NCBI RefSeq assembly: GCF_013410565.1
Contig: NZ_JACCFO010000001.1
Location: forward strand, 6,014,001 to 6,078,000
From: Streptomonospora nanhaiensis
Lineage (GTDB): Bacteria; Actinomycetota; Actinomycetes; Streptosporangiales; Streptosporangiaceae
Length of the DNA stretch: 64,000 nucleotides
Direction: 5' to 3'
A program made the translations under genes and the position numbers. Of this stretch, positions 17,590 to 25,468 are shown piece by piece. Within the stretch, counting starts at the first letter, position 1; each line of letters begins with the position of its first letter. The notes beneath the pieces are model-generated. The model saw only the letters and a program-made list of their open reading frames with translations, searched no databases and was not told the origin of the DNA.

Positions 17590-18852
17590 TCAGGCCAGGG
17601 GGCGGCGCGTGGCACGGTGGTCGGTGCTGAAGGCGGCGACGGCGTGGGCGGCGGAGGCCAGGGTGATGTGGCGGTGCCACCCGGCGAAGGAGCGGCCGGC
17701 GTAGTCGCGCAGGCCGACGCGGTCGCCGATGGCGTGCAGGGAGACGTCCACCCGCCGCACCAGGGTGCGCAGCGCCCACAGCGGCGGCGCGCTCCGGTAG
17801 GCGGTGCGGCCCGACAGCCAAATCTCCTCGGGCCAGGTGCCCCCGGCCGGCGCGGTGCCGGTGACCGCCAGGTCGGGCTCGCCCGGGCGGGTCTGGCCGG
17901 GCAGGGCCACCCCCACCGATACGCCCAGCACCGGGCGCGGCGGGCGGCCGGCGCGGGCCCCGGGCAGGGGGCGGCGCAGGGCGCGGGCGGCGCGCATGAT
18001 CCGCTCGGCGGTCAGCACGGTGCCGGTGTGGCCGGTCAGCGCGGGATCGGCCACGGCGAGTTCGCGGTCGCGGGGCAGCCGGGCCACCGGCGTCATCCCG
18101 GCGGCGCGCAGCCGGCGCAGGGCGGGGACGGGGTCGGCGCCGTCCAGGTCGAGCAGCACGGGCGCTGAGGGCAGGCCCCACTCGGCGGCCATCTCCAGGC
18201 AGGCGTCGGCGGCGAGGTCGGCGTAGCCGCCGGTGCGGCCGTCGCCGCCCGGCTCGGGCATGTCGAGCTGCCAGTGGACGGGCACGGCCGTGCGGTCGGT
18301 GACGAACCAGACGCCCACGGCGCGCTGGGCGCTGACCACCCGGCCGCCGTCGGAGAAGAACCGGCCGACCCCGGCGGAGTGCTGGCCCGTCTTGGGGATG
18401 ATCAGCGGGCGCACCACCCAGGCGCGCGGCGGCAGCCAGCCGGCCAGCCGCTGGGCCAGCGTGCGGCGCACGGGCAGCCAGTCCCAGGTGGAGTTGCAGA
18501 TGAAGTGGTGCAGGCTCTGGCCGGTGGCCGAGCAGCTCTCGGCGCCGCCCAGCCCGGCGGCCATGTTGCGCACGGACTTGCGGCCGGGCGTGGCGAGCAG
18601 GCCGCGCAGGTAGGCGACGCCCTTGCCGCGCTGGTCGCTGCGGGGCAGGGAGGCGAACAGGTCCTCGCTCAGCTCGCGGAAGATCGGCGACGCGGTGAGC
18701 GGGGCGGGCCGCGTGCGCAGCGGCCGCGCCGGCCGCCCGCGGTGCTCGCGTACGGGCCGCACCCGCGGGTCGGGGTGAAGGGGGTGGCCCGCGTGCGCCG
18801 GATGCCCGGAGCCGACACGCGTGCGCGGCCGGTGCGCTGTTCCAGTGTCCAT
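17590..18852 (-). CDS. IS701-family transposase-like protein with degenerate catalytic site
   Basis: The 420-residue protein keeps the IS701/DDE_5 layout: SLHHFICNSTWDW near the N-terminus, a core with KTGQHSAGVGRFF, and SFAGWHRHITLAS at the end. Active IS701 proteins have a DDTGFPKKG-type segment before the HSVGV motif; this one reads LIIPKTGQHSAGV, so the first catalytic Asp is gone. I see no terminal inverted repeats around the gene. It is the first gene of the 3-hydroxyanthranilate operon, with a good ribosome site (GGAGG, 5 bases before ATG). A domesticated role, perhaps DNA-binding regulation, is more likely than transposition. Confidence 0.75.
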   Translation of the reverse strand: MDTGTAHRPRTRVGSGHPAHAGHPLHPDPRVRPVREHRGRPARPLRTRPAPLTASPIFRELSEDLFASLPRSDQRGKGVAYLRGLLATPGRKSVRNMAAGLGGAESCSATGQSLHHFICNSTWDWLPVRRTLAQRLAGWLPPRAWVVRPLIIPKTGQHSAGVGRFFSDGGRVVSAQRAVGVWFVTDRTAVPVHWQLDMPEPGGDGRTGGYADLAADACLEMAAEWGLPSAPVLLDLDGADPVPALRRLRAAGMTPVARLPRDRELAVADPALTGHTGTVLTAERIMRAARALRRPLPGARAGRPPRPVLGVSVGVALPGQTRPGEPDLAVTGTAPAGGTWPEEIWLSGRTAYRSAPPLWALRTLVRRVDVSLHAIGDRVGLRDYAGRSFAGWHRHITLASAAHAVAAFSTDHRATRRPLA

Positions 18853-19208
18853 TCCTGCCTCCGCTGATCGTCTCCGCCGAAATCGATTTCATTTCTGTTT
18901 CGCGGTACTGCTCGGAGAATAGGAATCGCGTGGCGCGGAATGAATGGCAATGCCAATGGCAATATGTTGTGCGCGGGGAAATGCGGGAAACGGCAGTTAA
19001 TTGCCGTGGAAGAGGCGGGCGGCGGGGCGGCGGGCGGCGGGCATGGCAAGGGGGAATGGCACGAGGGATGGCAAGTGAGGATGACAAGGACGATGACAAG
19101 GACGATGGCGGGGGGACCGGGACGCCGGTCGTGCGGCACGGGGGAGGGCCGAGATACACCGCGGGCGCGGGCCGGCGGCGCGGAGGAGACGGAGCGCGGA
19201 CCCCGGCG
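18853..19208. promoter_or_regulatory. Intergenic region upstream of the 3-hydroxyanthranilate operon
   Basis: This 356-base gap is relatively A/T-rich from 18880 to 19020, as expected for the promoter of the minus-strand operon. It contains short repeats: TGGCAATG followed by CCAATGGCAAT near 18950, and a 12-base unit CGATGACAAGGA repeated around 19078-19106. I see no gene in it. Confidence 0.5.
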
Positions 19209-19913
19209 CTAGGCGGAGTACACCCGCAGGTAGCGGCTGAGCAGGGCGGCCGCGTCGAGCATCGCGCGGCCCCGGGCGGTCAGCCTGCGCTGCCACTCGG
19301 CCAGGGCGCCGGCGAGCGCGTCGGTGCCGCCGGCCGTGCGGACCTGGGCGACCACGGCGGCGATGCGGTCCAGCGGGTAGCCCCCGCGCCGCAGGAGGTG
19401 GGCCAGTTCGGCGTCGCGCACGTCACCGGCGCGGTAGAGGCGGTACCCGGTGGCGGGGTCGCGCGAGGGGACCACGATTCCGGCGTCCTCCCAGTTGCGC
19501 AGGGTCGCCGGGGTCACCCGCAGGCGGCGCGCGAGTTCGCCGATGGTGCGGGCGCCGGTGTCGGCCGCCGTGCCGGGGGCGGCGCCGGGGTCGGCGCGCA
19601 GGTGCTCCACGGCCTCGCGCACGCCGTCGAGGGTGGCGCGGTCGCGGAGCAGTTGGGCGTGGCCCTCGTCCACGGCCGCCAGGGCGTCGTCGATCCGGCC
19701 GCCGTGGACGGCGTTCATGATCCGCCCGGCCGCGGCGTGCCCGTGGGCCGGGACGAGCGCGAGGAAGGTGCGCAGCGCCGCCGCGTGGAGGTCGGTGTAG
19801 ACCCGGTAGCCGGCGGGCGTGCGCTCGGCGGCGGGGAGGAAGCCGTCGCGCTCGTAGTTGCGGACCGCCTGGGTCGAGATGCCGTGCTCGCGCGCGAGGT
19901 CCAAGGGCCGCAT
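19209..19913 (-). CDS. MerR-family regulator with two MerR helix-turn-helix domains
   Basis: The 234-residue protein has two MerR-type DNA-binding domains. The first is at residues 1-70 (RPLDLAREHGISTQAVRNYE, then GYRVYTDLH). The second is at about 122-190 (TIGELARRLRVTPATLRNWE, then GYRLYRAGD). No drug-binding TipAS-like domain is present. Two-headed MerR proteins of this form are found beside erythromycin esterase genes, and here the esterase is divergent, 92 bp away. It probably controls the shared intergenic region, which carries an 8-base inverted repeat. ATG 19913 or a GTG at 19922 could be the start. Confidence 0.85.
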   Translation of the reverse strand: MRPLDLAREHGISTQAVRNYERDGFLPAAERTPAGYRVYTDLHAAALRTFLALVPAHGHAAAGRIMNAVHGGRIDDALAAVDEGHAQLLRDRATLDGVREAVEHLRADPGAAPGTAADTGARTIGELARRLRVTPATLRNWEDAGIVVPSRDPATGYRLYRAGDVRDAELAHLLRRGGYPLDRIAAVVAQVRTAGGTDALAGALAEWQRRLTARGRAMLDAAALLSRYLRVYSA

Positions 19914-19926
19914 GGATACCACCGGT

Positions 19927-19985
19927 TTGAGACTTTCAGCCTACGGACAGCCGTCCAGACGGACCGGATCGGCCCTGAGTCTCAA
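19927..19985. promoter_or_regulatory. Inverted repeat, candidate MerR operator
   Basis: TTGAGACT (19927-19934) and its exact complement AGTCTCAA (19978-19985) lie between the divergent MerR and esterase genes. Smaller dyads such as GGACAGCCGTCC lie between them. Two-headed MerR proteins could bridge such distant half-sites. Confidence 0.45.
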
Positions 19986-20005
19986 CGGTCCTTTCAAGGA
20001 TACGC

Positions 20006-21190
20006 TTGAGCCACATGACTCAGGACATGTACCACTTCGTCCCCGACTCCTGCGCCCTGCTGGGGATCGGGGAGCCCACGCACGGCGAGCCGGCGTTCGC
20101 GCTGGTCCGCAACGAGCTGTTCGCCCGGCTGGTCGACCGGGGCTTCCGGTCGATCGCCCTGGAGACCGACCGCGTGGCGGCGCTCGCCGTCGACGACTAC
20201 GTCCAGGGGGGAGCGGGCACCCTCGAATCCGTGCTCCAGGAGGGGTTCTCCCACGGTGTCGGGGGCCTGGGCGGCCCGGAGGCCACCGGCCGGCTGCTCG
20301 CCTGGATGCGCGAGTACAACACCGGGCGCCCGCCCGAGGAGCGGCTGGCCTTCCACGGGTTCGACATCCCCACGGAGATGATGAGCGCGCCCAGCCCGCG
20401 CGCCTACCTGGAGCACGTCCGGGACTACCTGGGACTGGACCTCGACATCGCGGGCGCCGCCGGTGCCGACGAGCGGTGGAGCCGCACCGAGGCGGTCATG
20501 GACCCGGCCGCGTCCATGGGCGCCACGGCCGAGGCCGGGCGGCTGCGGGTGATCGCCGACGACCTGCTCACCACCCTTTACGCGCGGGCGCCCGAACTCG
20601 TCCCGGCGACCTCGCGCGCCGCCTGGCGGCGGGCGCGGACCCACCTGACCGCCGGGATCGGACTCCTGCGCTACCACGAGCGGTGCGCGGAGGACATCGA
20701 CCGGCAGGAGCGCTACACCCGCCTGCTCATCACGCGCGACGTGCTCATGGCCGACAACCTCGCCGACATCCGGGCCGCCGAGGCGGGGCGCGGCCCCACG
20801 CTGGCGTTCGCCCACAACACCCACCTCCAGCGCAACCCGGGCCGGTGGCGGACGGAGAGCCTGGACCTCACCTGGTTCTCCGCCGGCGCCGTCGCGGAGC
20901 AGTCGGCCGGTGAGAGCGGCTACACCTTCATCGCCGGCAGCCTGGGCCGCAGCGCGGCCATGGGCCTGGCCGAGCCCGAGCCCGGCACCTACGAGGCCGG
21001 ACTCCAGACGCGGGCGGCCCCCTGGGGCCTGGTCCCGGCCGACACGCTCCCGCCCGCCCGGAGCCGCACCGACCACCGGCCGGAGCAGGGCTACTTCCCG
21101 CTGGACCGGGAGACCGTCGCCGCCGCCGACGCGATCCTGCACCTCGCCGACGGCACGGCCGCCGCCGAATCCGTCCAGCCCCGGCCCTAG
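20006..21190 (+). CDS. Erythromycin esterase-family hydrolase
   Basis: The 394-residue protein begins with the family signature LLGIGEPTHGEPAF, in which Glu and His are catalytic in Ere enzymes. It continues with GFDIPTEM and AFAHNTHLQRNPG, also typical. Known members hydrolyse the lactone of 14-membered macrolides; many actinobacterial relatives have unknown substrates. It may be a resistance gene for this or a foreign compound. The TTG at 20006 has AAGGA 5 bases upstream; ATG 20015 is the alternative. It is divergent from the MerR gene. Confidence 0.87.
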   Translation: MSHMTQDMYHFVPDSCALLGIGEPTHGEPAFALVRNELFARLVDRGFRSIALETDRVAALAVDDYVQGGAGTLESVLQEGFSHGVGGLGGPEATGRLLAWMREYNTGRPPEERLAFHGFDIPTEMMSAPSPRAYLEHVRDYLGLDLDIAGAAGADERWSRTEAVMDPAASMGATAEAGRLRVIADDLLTTLYARAPELVPATSRAAWRRARTHLTAGIGLLRYHERCAEDIDRQERYTRLLITRDVLMADNLADIRAAEAGRGPTLAFAHNTHLQRNPGRWRTESLDLTWFSAGAVAEQSAGESGYTFIAGSLGRSAAMGLAEPEPGTYEAGLQTRAAPWGLVPADTLPPARSRTDHRPEQGYFPLDRETVAAADAILHLADGTAAAESVQPRP

Positions 21191-21470
21191 CGCGCCGGCG
21201 CCGCCGTCGAGTCCAGGGGGCGGCCGTTCCTGCGAGGGCGGGTGTGCGCCACCCGGGGCGATGGCCGCGTTTCTGGTCCGGACAGGGGGTCTCGGGGAGG
21301 CGGCGAGTCCCCTGGTCCGGCGGAGGCGGGCTGCTTCCCCCGGACGGACAACGGGTGCGCGCGCCCGCCCAGGCTCCGGGCCCGGCGAACTGCGGTGGTC
21401 GTGGTGGTACAGCCCGGGCCGGGGGCGGCCTGGGGGCTTCCGGCCGGCCCGGGCTGCTGTCGGGGTGCGA

Positions 21471-24400
21471 TCAGCGCTCGGGGCCGTCCGCCGACGCGCG
21501 GGTGACCCAGCGCGCCACCTGGACGCGGGAGGAGCAGTCCAGCTTGCGCATGATCTTGCGCAGGTGGTTGATCGCGGTCCACTCCGCGATGCCCAGCGCG
21601 CGGGCGATCTCGCGGTTGGTCATGCCCTCCGCGACCAGGCGGGCGACCTGGGTCTCGCGCGGGGTCAGCGGTGAGTCCGGCGGCATCGGTGCCGCCGACT
21701 CGGGCCGCCCGGCCTGCTCGGGCCGGGGCAGGGCGCCGGGCTCGGCGGCGGTGCGCGGGGCGCTCGGCGCCGCCGCCCGGTACGCCGCCCGCGAGCCCGC
21801 CGCCGGGGCCGGGCCCGTTCCCCGTGCCGCCTCGGGGCGCATCACCGCCGCCGTCGCCGGGGGCGTGCCGGTTCCGGCTTCGCGGAGCGCGCCCGGCACC
21901 GCCTCCGAACGCACGGTGCCACCCGTCTCCGGGAGCGGCGGCGACACCGCCGCGCGGCCCGTGCCGAGGGGGGCGCCGTGGCCGCCGCGCGGCTCCGGGG
22001 CGCGGCCGGACCGCACCGCGCCACCCGCCGGGATGCCCGTGAACACGGCCTCGGCGCACGCCCCGAACCCCGTCTCCGCACCCGGTTCCGGGTGCCCGGC
22101 GACGGTCGCCGCCGTGTGCGCCGCCGGTGCCGGGTCGGGCGCGTTGGCCAGGGCCGCGTGCGGGCGGCCCCCGGCGGCGCCCCCGAGGGGCGTCCGGGTC
22201 GGGGCGTCGGGCTCGGTGGCGAGGGCCGCCGCCACCGCCGTGTCCAGGTCGAACTCCGCACCCCGCTCCCAGGCGGCCGCGACCGCCTCGGGGCCGGCCG
22301 CCGCGCGCGCCGCGTCCATCGCCTCGCGGACCCGCCGGGCGAGGTCGTGCGGTGCCGTGCAGCCGAGGTCGGCGCGCAGCGCCGACGCGGCGGCCAGGGC
22401 CGCCACCGCCTCCTGCGGCCGGCGCCCCACGGTGCCCCGGGCGATCCGCAGCGCGGCCCACTCCTCCAGGGCCGCCGCGCCTCCGGCGCGGTCGGCGCGC
22501 TCGCGGGCCCGCTCCAGGGCCGCGCGCCCGCGCCGCTCGGCGTCGGCGGTGCGGCCGCGCGCGGCGCGGGCCGAGGCCAGGACCAGTCCGGCGAGCAGGG
22601 CGCCCTCGGTGTCGCCGACGCTCTCGTAGGCGCACACCGCGTCGACCGCCGCCGCCTCGGCCTCGTCGGGCCGTCCGGTCGCGAGCAGGGCCTCGGCCAG
22701 GTGGCGCAGGCAGTGGGCGCGTTCGCCGGTGAGGACGGCGCCGGTGCGTTCGTGCGCGGCCCGCGCGTCCCCGGCCGTCCCGGCGGTGTCGGACCAAGCG
22801 CCCGTGCCGCCGCACCCGTCGGCGCGGCCGGGGAAGCCGAAGACGCCCTCCGCCCGCCCGCGGCCGGTGCCATCGGCGCCGCCGAGGACGTCGAGCAGGC
22901 CGGCGGGCGCGCCGGCGCGCCCGCCCAGCGGCGCGGCGGACGACAGCCGCCCGGCGAGCCCCGCCCCGGCGTGGCCGCCGCGCGGGGCGCGGTGCCGGCG
23001 GAGCCCTCCGTCGGCCGCGCCGAGGCCGGCCGCGGCGGCGGCGAGGCCGCCCGTCAGGGGGCCGGTCCGCCGGTGCGCGCCATGGCCGTGGGCGCGCCTG
23101 CCGGAGCGGATCCCGCCGCCCGCCGGCACGGCCGGCCGGTCGGCGGCGGACCGGCCCGCGCCGGTCCCGCCGCCCGCCGGCCCTCCGGCGGCCGCCACCC
23201 CGCCGCCGGAGCCCCGGGCCGCGGCCGCCCGCGCGGCCGCGCCGCCGTCCGCCTCGGCCGCCGGTCCCGCCGGGACGACCGCCAGGCCGGCGCCGCGGCG
23301 CCGCTCGCGCCAGGCCGCGCCGGAGCCCCCGTCGCCCGGGACGCCCGCGCCGCCGAGCACGCCGCGCGCGCCGCGTCCGCCGGCGCGGCCCGCAGCGGGC
23401 TCGGCGCGGTGCAGCGCACGCAGGGCGTCGACCGCGTCGAGCGCGCCGCGCAGCAGCGGCAGCGCCGCGGCGTGGTCGCCCCGGTGCACCGCCAGCGCGC
23501 CCAGGCGGCGCTCGGCGATCGCCGCCCGCAGCGGTTCGTCCAGCAGCCGGGCCGCCGCGAGCGCCGCCTCAAGCGCGGCCCCGGCCCGCGCGTGCTCGCC
23601 CTGCCAGGTGAGCAGTTCGCCCAGGGCCGAGCCCGCGTCGATCGCCGCCTCGGCGCCCAGGGCCGGGTCGCGCAGGGCCTCCTCCAGAAAGGTCGCGGTG
23701 CGCCGCAGCCCGCCGCCGACGGGCCAGGTGGGCGCGAGCGCGCACGCCAGCCGCACCGCGCCCGCGACGTCGCCGGTGTCCAGCAGGAAGTACTGCGCGG
23801 ACTCGGCGTCGACCCGCCAGCGCCCGGGCACGCGGCGCGGCGGCGCCCAGGGGCCCGCCGCCACCAGGTCGAGCAGGTGGCGGGCGTGGGCGCGCAGCGC
23901 CTCCTCCAGGCGGCCGTCGCGGCGCAGCCGCTCCAGCACGTAGCGCTTGGTCAGCCCGCCGACGCGGAACACCAGACCGCCCCCGCCGAACGGCCGCACA
24001 CCCTCCGCCGCCGCGGCCGGCTCGGCCGGGCCGTGCGCGGCCTCGCCCGCGTCGGCCTCCTCGGCGCTGAGCAGGCCGGCGTCGACCAGCCGCGCCACGC
24101 GGACGCGCGCCCGCGCGGTGCCGCCGCCGGCCAGCGCGGCCGCGGCGGCCAGGTCGACGCCGTCGTGGTAGGCGGCCACGCGGCCGAGCAGGTCGAGGTC
24201 GCCCTCGCACAGCCGCTCCGCGCAGGAGTCGATGGCCGCGCGCATGTCGGCGTGCCGCGACAGCGTGCACCCGCCGTCGGCGGCCAGCACGCCCAGGTCG
24301 GACTCCAGCACCGCCAGCACGTCCTGGGGTGTGTACAGCTTCAGCTGGCCGGCGGCCAGTTCGATCGCCAGCGGCAGGCCGTCGGTGCGCTCGCACAGCC

Positions 24401-25145
24401 GCGCCACCGCCTCGGCGTTGCCGGGCGTGAGGCGAAATCCGGGCCGCGCGGCGCGGGCGCGGCTGACGAACAGCCGCACCGAGGGCAGGGCCAGCAGGGC
24501 CTCCGGCCGCGGCGCGCCGCCGGCCGGACCCCGGCGCGGTCCCGGCGCGGGGACGGGCAGGGCGCGCAGCGGGAAGACCTCCTCGCCGTAGACGCCCAGC
24601 GCCTCGCGGGCGGCGACCAGCACGGTCACCTCGGGCCGCTCGGCCAGCGCCCGCGCCAGCGGTCCGCCCAGCAGCGCGCCCAGACCGGGCCCGCCGTCCA
24701 CGGCGAGCAGGAAGCGCGCGGCCGGGCGCGGGGCGCCCGGGGCGGTGGCGGGCGGCAGCGCCCGCAGCAGCCGGTCGGCCACCGCCGACTCGGTGCGGGC
24801 GGACTCCACGTCGAGGGCGGCGGCGCCGGCGCCGAACCGGTGCGCCACCGCCCGGAAGACCGCTGCCGCCAGGGCGCTCTTGCCCACCCCCACCGGTCCG
24901 GTGATGGTCAGCACGCGCACGGCGGGGTCTGCCAGGCGGCGCTGGAGGGCGTCGAGTTCGGCGTCGCGGCCGATCAGGGGTGTGGAGAAGTGGGTCCACG
25001 GGGTGCTCGGGGCCACCGGGGCCCGCAGAGCCCCCCGGGGTTGGGGGGCACTCGGGGTTCCGGGAGTGCTCGGACTGCTGGGACTGCTCGGGTCGTCGGC
25101 GGTGTGGCGCCTTGCGTGTGCCATCACGGTAGGGATGGGGTGCAC
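21471..25145 (-). CDS. Large ATPase-LuxR transcriptional regulator
   Basis: The 1224-residue protein has an N-terminal STAND-type ATPase (TGPVGVGKSALAA as Walker A near residue 85, DGLPLAIELAAG later) and a helical, TPR-like middle. A LuxR helix-turn-helix lies in the last 65 residues (LTPRETQVARLVAEGMTNRE). Regulators of this size commonly activate secondary-metabolite clusters. Residues about 590-790 are Gly/Ala/Arg-rich without TPR pattern, and a second Pro/Ala-rich stretch precedes the LuxR domain. Both look like low-complexity inserts. The GTG at 25145 has AAGGA 6 bases upstream. It is divergent from the oxidoreductase gene and probably acts on that shared promoter. Confidence 0.85.
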   Translation of the reverse strand: MHPIPTVMAHARRHTADDPSSPSSPSTPGTPSAPQPRGALRAPVAPSTPWTHFSTPLIGRDAELDALQRRLADPAVRVLTITGPVGVGKSALAAAVFRAVAHRFGAGAAALDVESARTESAVADRLLRALPPATAPGAPRPAARFLLAVDGGPGLGALLGGPLARALAERPEVTVLVAAREALGVYGEEVFPLRALPVPAPGPRRGPAGGAPRPEALLALPSVRLFVSRARAARPGFRLTPGNAEAVARLCERTDGLPLAIELAAGQLKLYTPQDVLAVLESDLGVLAADGGCTLSRHADMRAAIDSCAERLCEGDLDLLGRVAAYHDGVDLAAAAALAGGGTARARVRVARLVDAGLLSAEEADAGEAAHGPAEPAAAAEGVRPFGGGGLVFRVGGLTKRYVLERLRRDGRLEEALRAHARHLLDLVAAGPWAPPRRVPGRWRVDAESAQYFLLDTGDVAGAVRLACALAPTWPVGGGLRRTATFLEEALRDPALGAEAAIDAGSALGELLTWQGEHARAGAALEAALAAARLLDEPLRAAIAERRLGALAVHRGDHAAALPLLRGALDAVDALRALHRAEPAAGRAGGRGARGVLGGAGVPGDGGSGAAWRERRRGAGLAVVPAGPAAEADGGAAARAAAARGSGGGVAAAGGPAGGGTGAGRSAADRPAVPAGGGIRSGRRAHGHGAHRRTGPLTGGLAAAAAGLGAADGGLRRHRAPRGGHAGAGLAGRLSSAAPLGGRAGAPAGLLDVLGGADGTGRGRAEGVFGFPGRADGCGGTGAWSDTAGTAGDARAAHERTGAVLTGERAHCLRHLAEALLATGRPDEAEAAAVDAVCAYESVGDTEGALLAGLVLASARAARGRTADAERRGRAALERARERADRAGGAAALEEWAALRIARGTVGRRPQEAVAALAAASALRADLGCTAPHDLARRVREAMDAARAAAGPEAVAAAWERGAEFDLDTAVAAALATEPDAPTRTPLGGAAGGRPHAALANAPDPAPAAHTAATVAGHPEPGAETGFGACAEAVFTGIPAGGAVRSGRAPEPRGGHGAPLGTGRAAVSPPLPETGGTVRSEAVPGALREAGTGTPPATAAVMRPEAARGTGPAPAAGSRAAYRAAAPSAPRTAAEPGALPRPEQAGRPESAAPMPPDSPLTPRETQVARLVAEGMTNREIARALGIAEWTAINHLRKIMRKLDCSSRVQVARWVTRASADGPER

Positions 25146-25468
25146 TGTGCGTCCTTGGGCGAAAGATCGAAAACCACGGATGGGGCTGCCCGGCGGCTTA
25201 TGGCCTGTTCGGGCGGTCTCGGTCGCGGCTACTGGTCACTGCGGTCCGCCGTGACTGGCGGCCGTTCTTCGCCTGCACCGCAATGCTAGGAAGCGTCACG
25301 ATTCGGTAGCAATGTGCATCCGTCACGAATCGGGTGTTCGTCGGTGAGGGGTGCCCAGGTGAGGGATTCCGCCGCCGACGCGGGCGCCGCGGCGTTCGCG
25401 CTGGAGATGACACAGGGTGCGCCCGCGCCCCGGCGCCGCCCGAGGGGGCGCGGCCACAATGGCGCACC
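25146..25468. promoter_or_regulatory. Divergent promoter region with a 13-base direct repeat
   Basis: CGTCACGATTCGG (25294-25306) and CGTCACGAATCGG (25321-25333) repeat in the same orientation 27 bases apart, differing at one position. Both lie between the LuxR-type regulator and the oxidoreductase. They are good candidates for activator binding sites. The rest of the 323-base gap shows no gene. Confidence 0.5.

Noticed and set aside
17590-18852. Complete IS701 insertion element
   Set aside because: No terminal inverted repeats or target duplication are visible, and the first catalytic Asp is missing.
18930-20009. Plus-strand frame with a KDDDKDD-like acidic stretch
   Set aside because: The stretch comes from a short tandem DNA repeat in the operon promoter, and the rest is antisense to the MerR gene.
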